Of a stretch of 6,253 bases of DNA, positions 4,804-6,253 are shown in pieces. The stretch's first letter is position 1, and each line of letters starts with the position of its first letter. The position numbers were made by a program, and so were the translations under genes. Source of the stretch: Mycoplasma sp. CAG:776 (GTDB lineage: Bacteria; Bacillota_I; Bacilli_A; RF39; UBA660). The DNA is taken from the NCBI GenBank assembly GCA_000438195.1, contig FR903059.1, positions 1 through 6,253 on the forward strand, given 5' to 3'. The notes under the pieces are model-generated. The model saw only the letters and a list, made by a program, of their open reading frames with translations. It had not been told where the DNA came from and ran no database searches.

Positions 4804-6253
4804 CTATTTCCAAGATGGGCCAATCATATCTTCCTCAGATACACCCTTATCCCATACAGTGAAATACTCAAAATTATCATCACTTTCTGTTCTATAATTA
4901 TTACCCATAATTAAGCTTCGATTATTAACAATTTCTAAATTATTAGCGAGTGTCTTACCTTCATAAGAAACAACACCATCTAATAAATCACTTATGAAAG
5001 AACTGTAACAAGCTATTTCCTCATAACCATCTAAAGCATAACAAGAAAGTGTACTATTAAGATATCCATTATTATATTCTTTCTCAGCTTCATCATTATA
5101 TTCCTTAATTGCTCTAGCAACACTTGGAGTTATCGTAACACTCAAGATTGGCTCTTCATCATAAATACTATTTCCAGCATCTTCAATTTCATCAACAGTA
5201 GTAGCAGCTTTATCTGTTGCTTCTCTATTCCAATTATACGAATTCGTACCATTAGGGAATAAATTACTTAAAGATACTACTCTTTCAAGTAATGAAGTTC
5301 CAGCATCACTATCATATATACAACCTGCTCCAATACAATCAGCAATACAATCATTTCCATCACATTCATAATCACAGTTAGGTCCTATACAATCACCAAA
5401 GCAGTCATCACCAGTACATTCTGTATCAAAATCACAAACAATTGTATCTGCATCTGTAATACCCATATTAACTAAATAAGCACATGCGTATTGAACATTA
5501 CCGTCTTTATCTACAAAATCACCATATTCATCTTCATTAATAACCGCGGTCTTGCCACCAATTAAACGACCAATTTTACCATTATCATCATAATATTCAC
5601 CTAAATCTGTCATATTAATTGTATATTTATACATTCCACGTTCAGTACTTAAACTAACAGGCAATTTATTTTCTAAAGCAACAGCATCATCACGATCTTC
5701 TCCTTCATCAGCACGTATAATCTCACCACTAGGATAAACATTATAGAATAAAGTTGAAGGTTTATAACTAGCTTCTACAGTAGATGTAACTTTTTTATAA
5801 CGAGCATCAGATATTTTTTGAGCACTTCCTCTTTTATTCGTTCCACAACCACTAGTATCACAATAAGTATAATATATAGTTGTATAATGTTGAGATTCAA
5901 TAGTATTTCTTGAATCACATTTATCATAAGAAATACCATCTAAAGTAGCCTGAGATTCAGAACCATTACTAGAAACACTAGAATTACAATACCATTCTGA
6001 AGTATCTTTACCAGAAACAGAAGCATCCATATAACCATAATCATACCTTAGGTCATTCAAATAACTCTCTTCATAATCATAATGTACGAAAGGTTCCTCA
6101 GCAGTATAATTAATTTCTGTTTCCCATTCTGAACAAGAATTATAATTTTCAATAACTTTTTTATAAGCCTCTTGTGCAGCATTAAGCCGCTGAATAGCTT
6201 GTGCTAAATTAGAATCAATATTAGCAGCTAATGTACTAGAACTACCACTTTTA
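4804..6253 (-). CDS. Large cysteine-rich exported surface protein, C-terminal part (5' end outside window)
   Basis: I do not recognise a named family. The frame is open to the right edge, giving at least 482 visible residues (residue 1 = codon 6250-6252) before a TAG stop. The only candidate start near 6060 is a TTG inside this open frame, so I treat the gene as 5'-partial. Visible residues about 8-38 look like an amphipathic helix or coiled coil (repeated Ala/Leu/Ile with Asn/Gln). The rest is rich in Asn, Asp, Ser, Thr and Tyr, acidic, and has beta-turn motifs such as DDNGK and DKDGN. It carries 17 cysteines, eight of them in a regular ladder at residues 279-311. No C-terminal membrane helix or LPXTG motif is present; it ends in SWK, so any anchor must be N-terminal. 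It lies 17 nt upstream of the TadE-like gene at the head of the Tad-like cluster. A role as surface, adhesive or tip component of the apparatus is inference. Confidence 0.8.
   Translation of the reverse strand, partial: KSGSSSTLAANIDSNLAQAIQRLNAAQEAYKKVIENYNSCSEWETEINYTAEEPFVHYDYEESYLNDLRYDYGYMDASVSGKDTSEWYCNSSVSSNGSESQATLDGISYDKCDSRNTIESQHYTTIYYTYCDTSGCGTNKRGSAQKISDARYKKVTSTVEASYKPSTLFYNVYPSGEIIRADEGEDRDDAVALENKLPVSLSTERGMYKYTINMTDLGEYYDDNGKIGRLIGGKTAVINEDEYGDFVDKDGNVQYACAYLVNMGITDADTIVCDFDTECTGDDCFGDCIGPNCDYECDGNDCIADCIGAGCIYDSDAGTSLLERVVSLSNLFPNGTNSYNWNREATDKAATTVDEIEDAGNSIYDEEPILSVTITPSVARAIKEYNDEAEKEYNNGYLNSTLSCYALDGYEEIACYSSFISDLLDGVVSYEGKTLANNLEIVNNRSLIMGNNYRTESDDNFEYFTVWDKGVSEEDMIGPSWK
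5311..5418 (-). repeat. Four tandem nonapeptide cysteine repeats (protein-level) in the large surface protein
   Basis: Four consecutive nine-residue units run without gaps: CTGDDCFGD, CIGPNCDYE, CDGNDCIAD and CIGAGCIYD. The consensus is C-x-G-x-(D/N)-C-x-x-(D/E), with Gly at unit position 3 and an acidic residue at position 9 in all four; position 5 is Asp, Asn, Asp and Gly. The cysteine-to-cysteine steps are 5,4,5,4,5,4,5. The codons differ between units, so this is a maintained protein repeat and not a fresh DNA duplication. A disulfide-laddered or metal-binding solenoid is possible but is not shown by the sequence. Confidence 0.88.
6139..6231 (-). other. Predicted amphipathic helix / coiled-coil segment
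   Basis: Visible residues about 8-38 of the large surface protein contain no Pro or Gly. Leu, Ile and Ala recur every three to four positions between Asn, Gln, Glu and Lys (for example LAQAIQRLNAAQEAYKKV), as in a coiled coil. It may be the end of a longer stalk that begins outside the window. Judged by eye only. Confidence 0.45.

Noticed and set aside
6058..6060. TTG as start codon of the large surface protein
   Set aside because: The same frame continues open for another 64 codons to the window edge with protein-like, helical sequence, and only a weak purine stretch precedes the TTG. It is an internal leucine codon.
1..6253. CRISPR arrays, tRNA or rRNA genes, insertion sequences, attachment sites
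   Set aside because: I saw no regularly spaced DNA repeats, no structured RNA gene, no transposase or integrase, and no flanking target duplications.

Overview
The window is AT-rich (by eye about 30% GC) and every gene I can support lies on the minus strand, so the locus reads from position 6253 down to 1. Strong AGGAGG-type ribosome binding sites, tight gene packing, TAA/TAG stops only, TGG-coded tryptophan, and no outer-membrane component in view suggest a low-GC monoderm of the Firmicutes/Tenericutes type. An uncultured gut-type lineage is my guess from general familiarity with such operons; no marker gene is present to place it.

In transcription order the layout is: (1) the C-terminal part of a large, acidic, cysteine-rich exported protein, open at the right edge (6253-4804); (2) a small single-span membrane protein resembling TadE-type pseudopilins (4786-4370); (3) a CpaB-like SAF-domain membrane protein (4360-3521); (4) a CpaF/TadA-type secretion ATPase (3487-2399); (5) and (6) a TadB/TadC pair of GspF-fold inner-membrane platform proteins (2384-1488 and 1486-698); (7) a two-helix pilin-like protein of the type IV secretion pilin (VirB2/TrbC-like) kind (607-233), with its own good sigma-A-type promoter at 639-667; (8) a 224-bp AT-rich intergenic region with a weak terminator and a second promoter with an operator-like inverted repeat; and (9) the first codons of a further minus-strand gene starting at position 8.

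Genes 1 to 6 look like one translationally coupled operon, with gaps of 1 to 33 nt and ribosome binding sites often overlapping the preceding stop. Together they encode a reduced Tad/Flp-like assembly machine: ATPase, TadB/TadC platform, CpaB-like periplasm-side protein, TadE-like pseudopilin, and a large surface or tip candidate. No Flp prepilin, prepilin peptidase, TadZ/CpaE or secretin is seen here. The nearest small pilin-like protein is instead VirB2-like and separately promoted. The most unusual sequence signal is a run of four consecutive nine-residue repeats in the large protein, each with two cysteines at exactly alternating spacing of 5 and 4.
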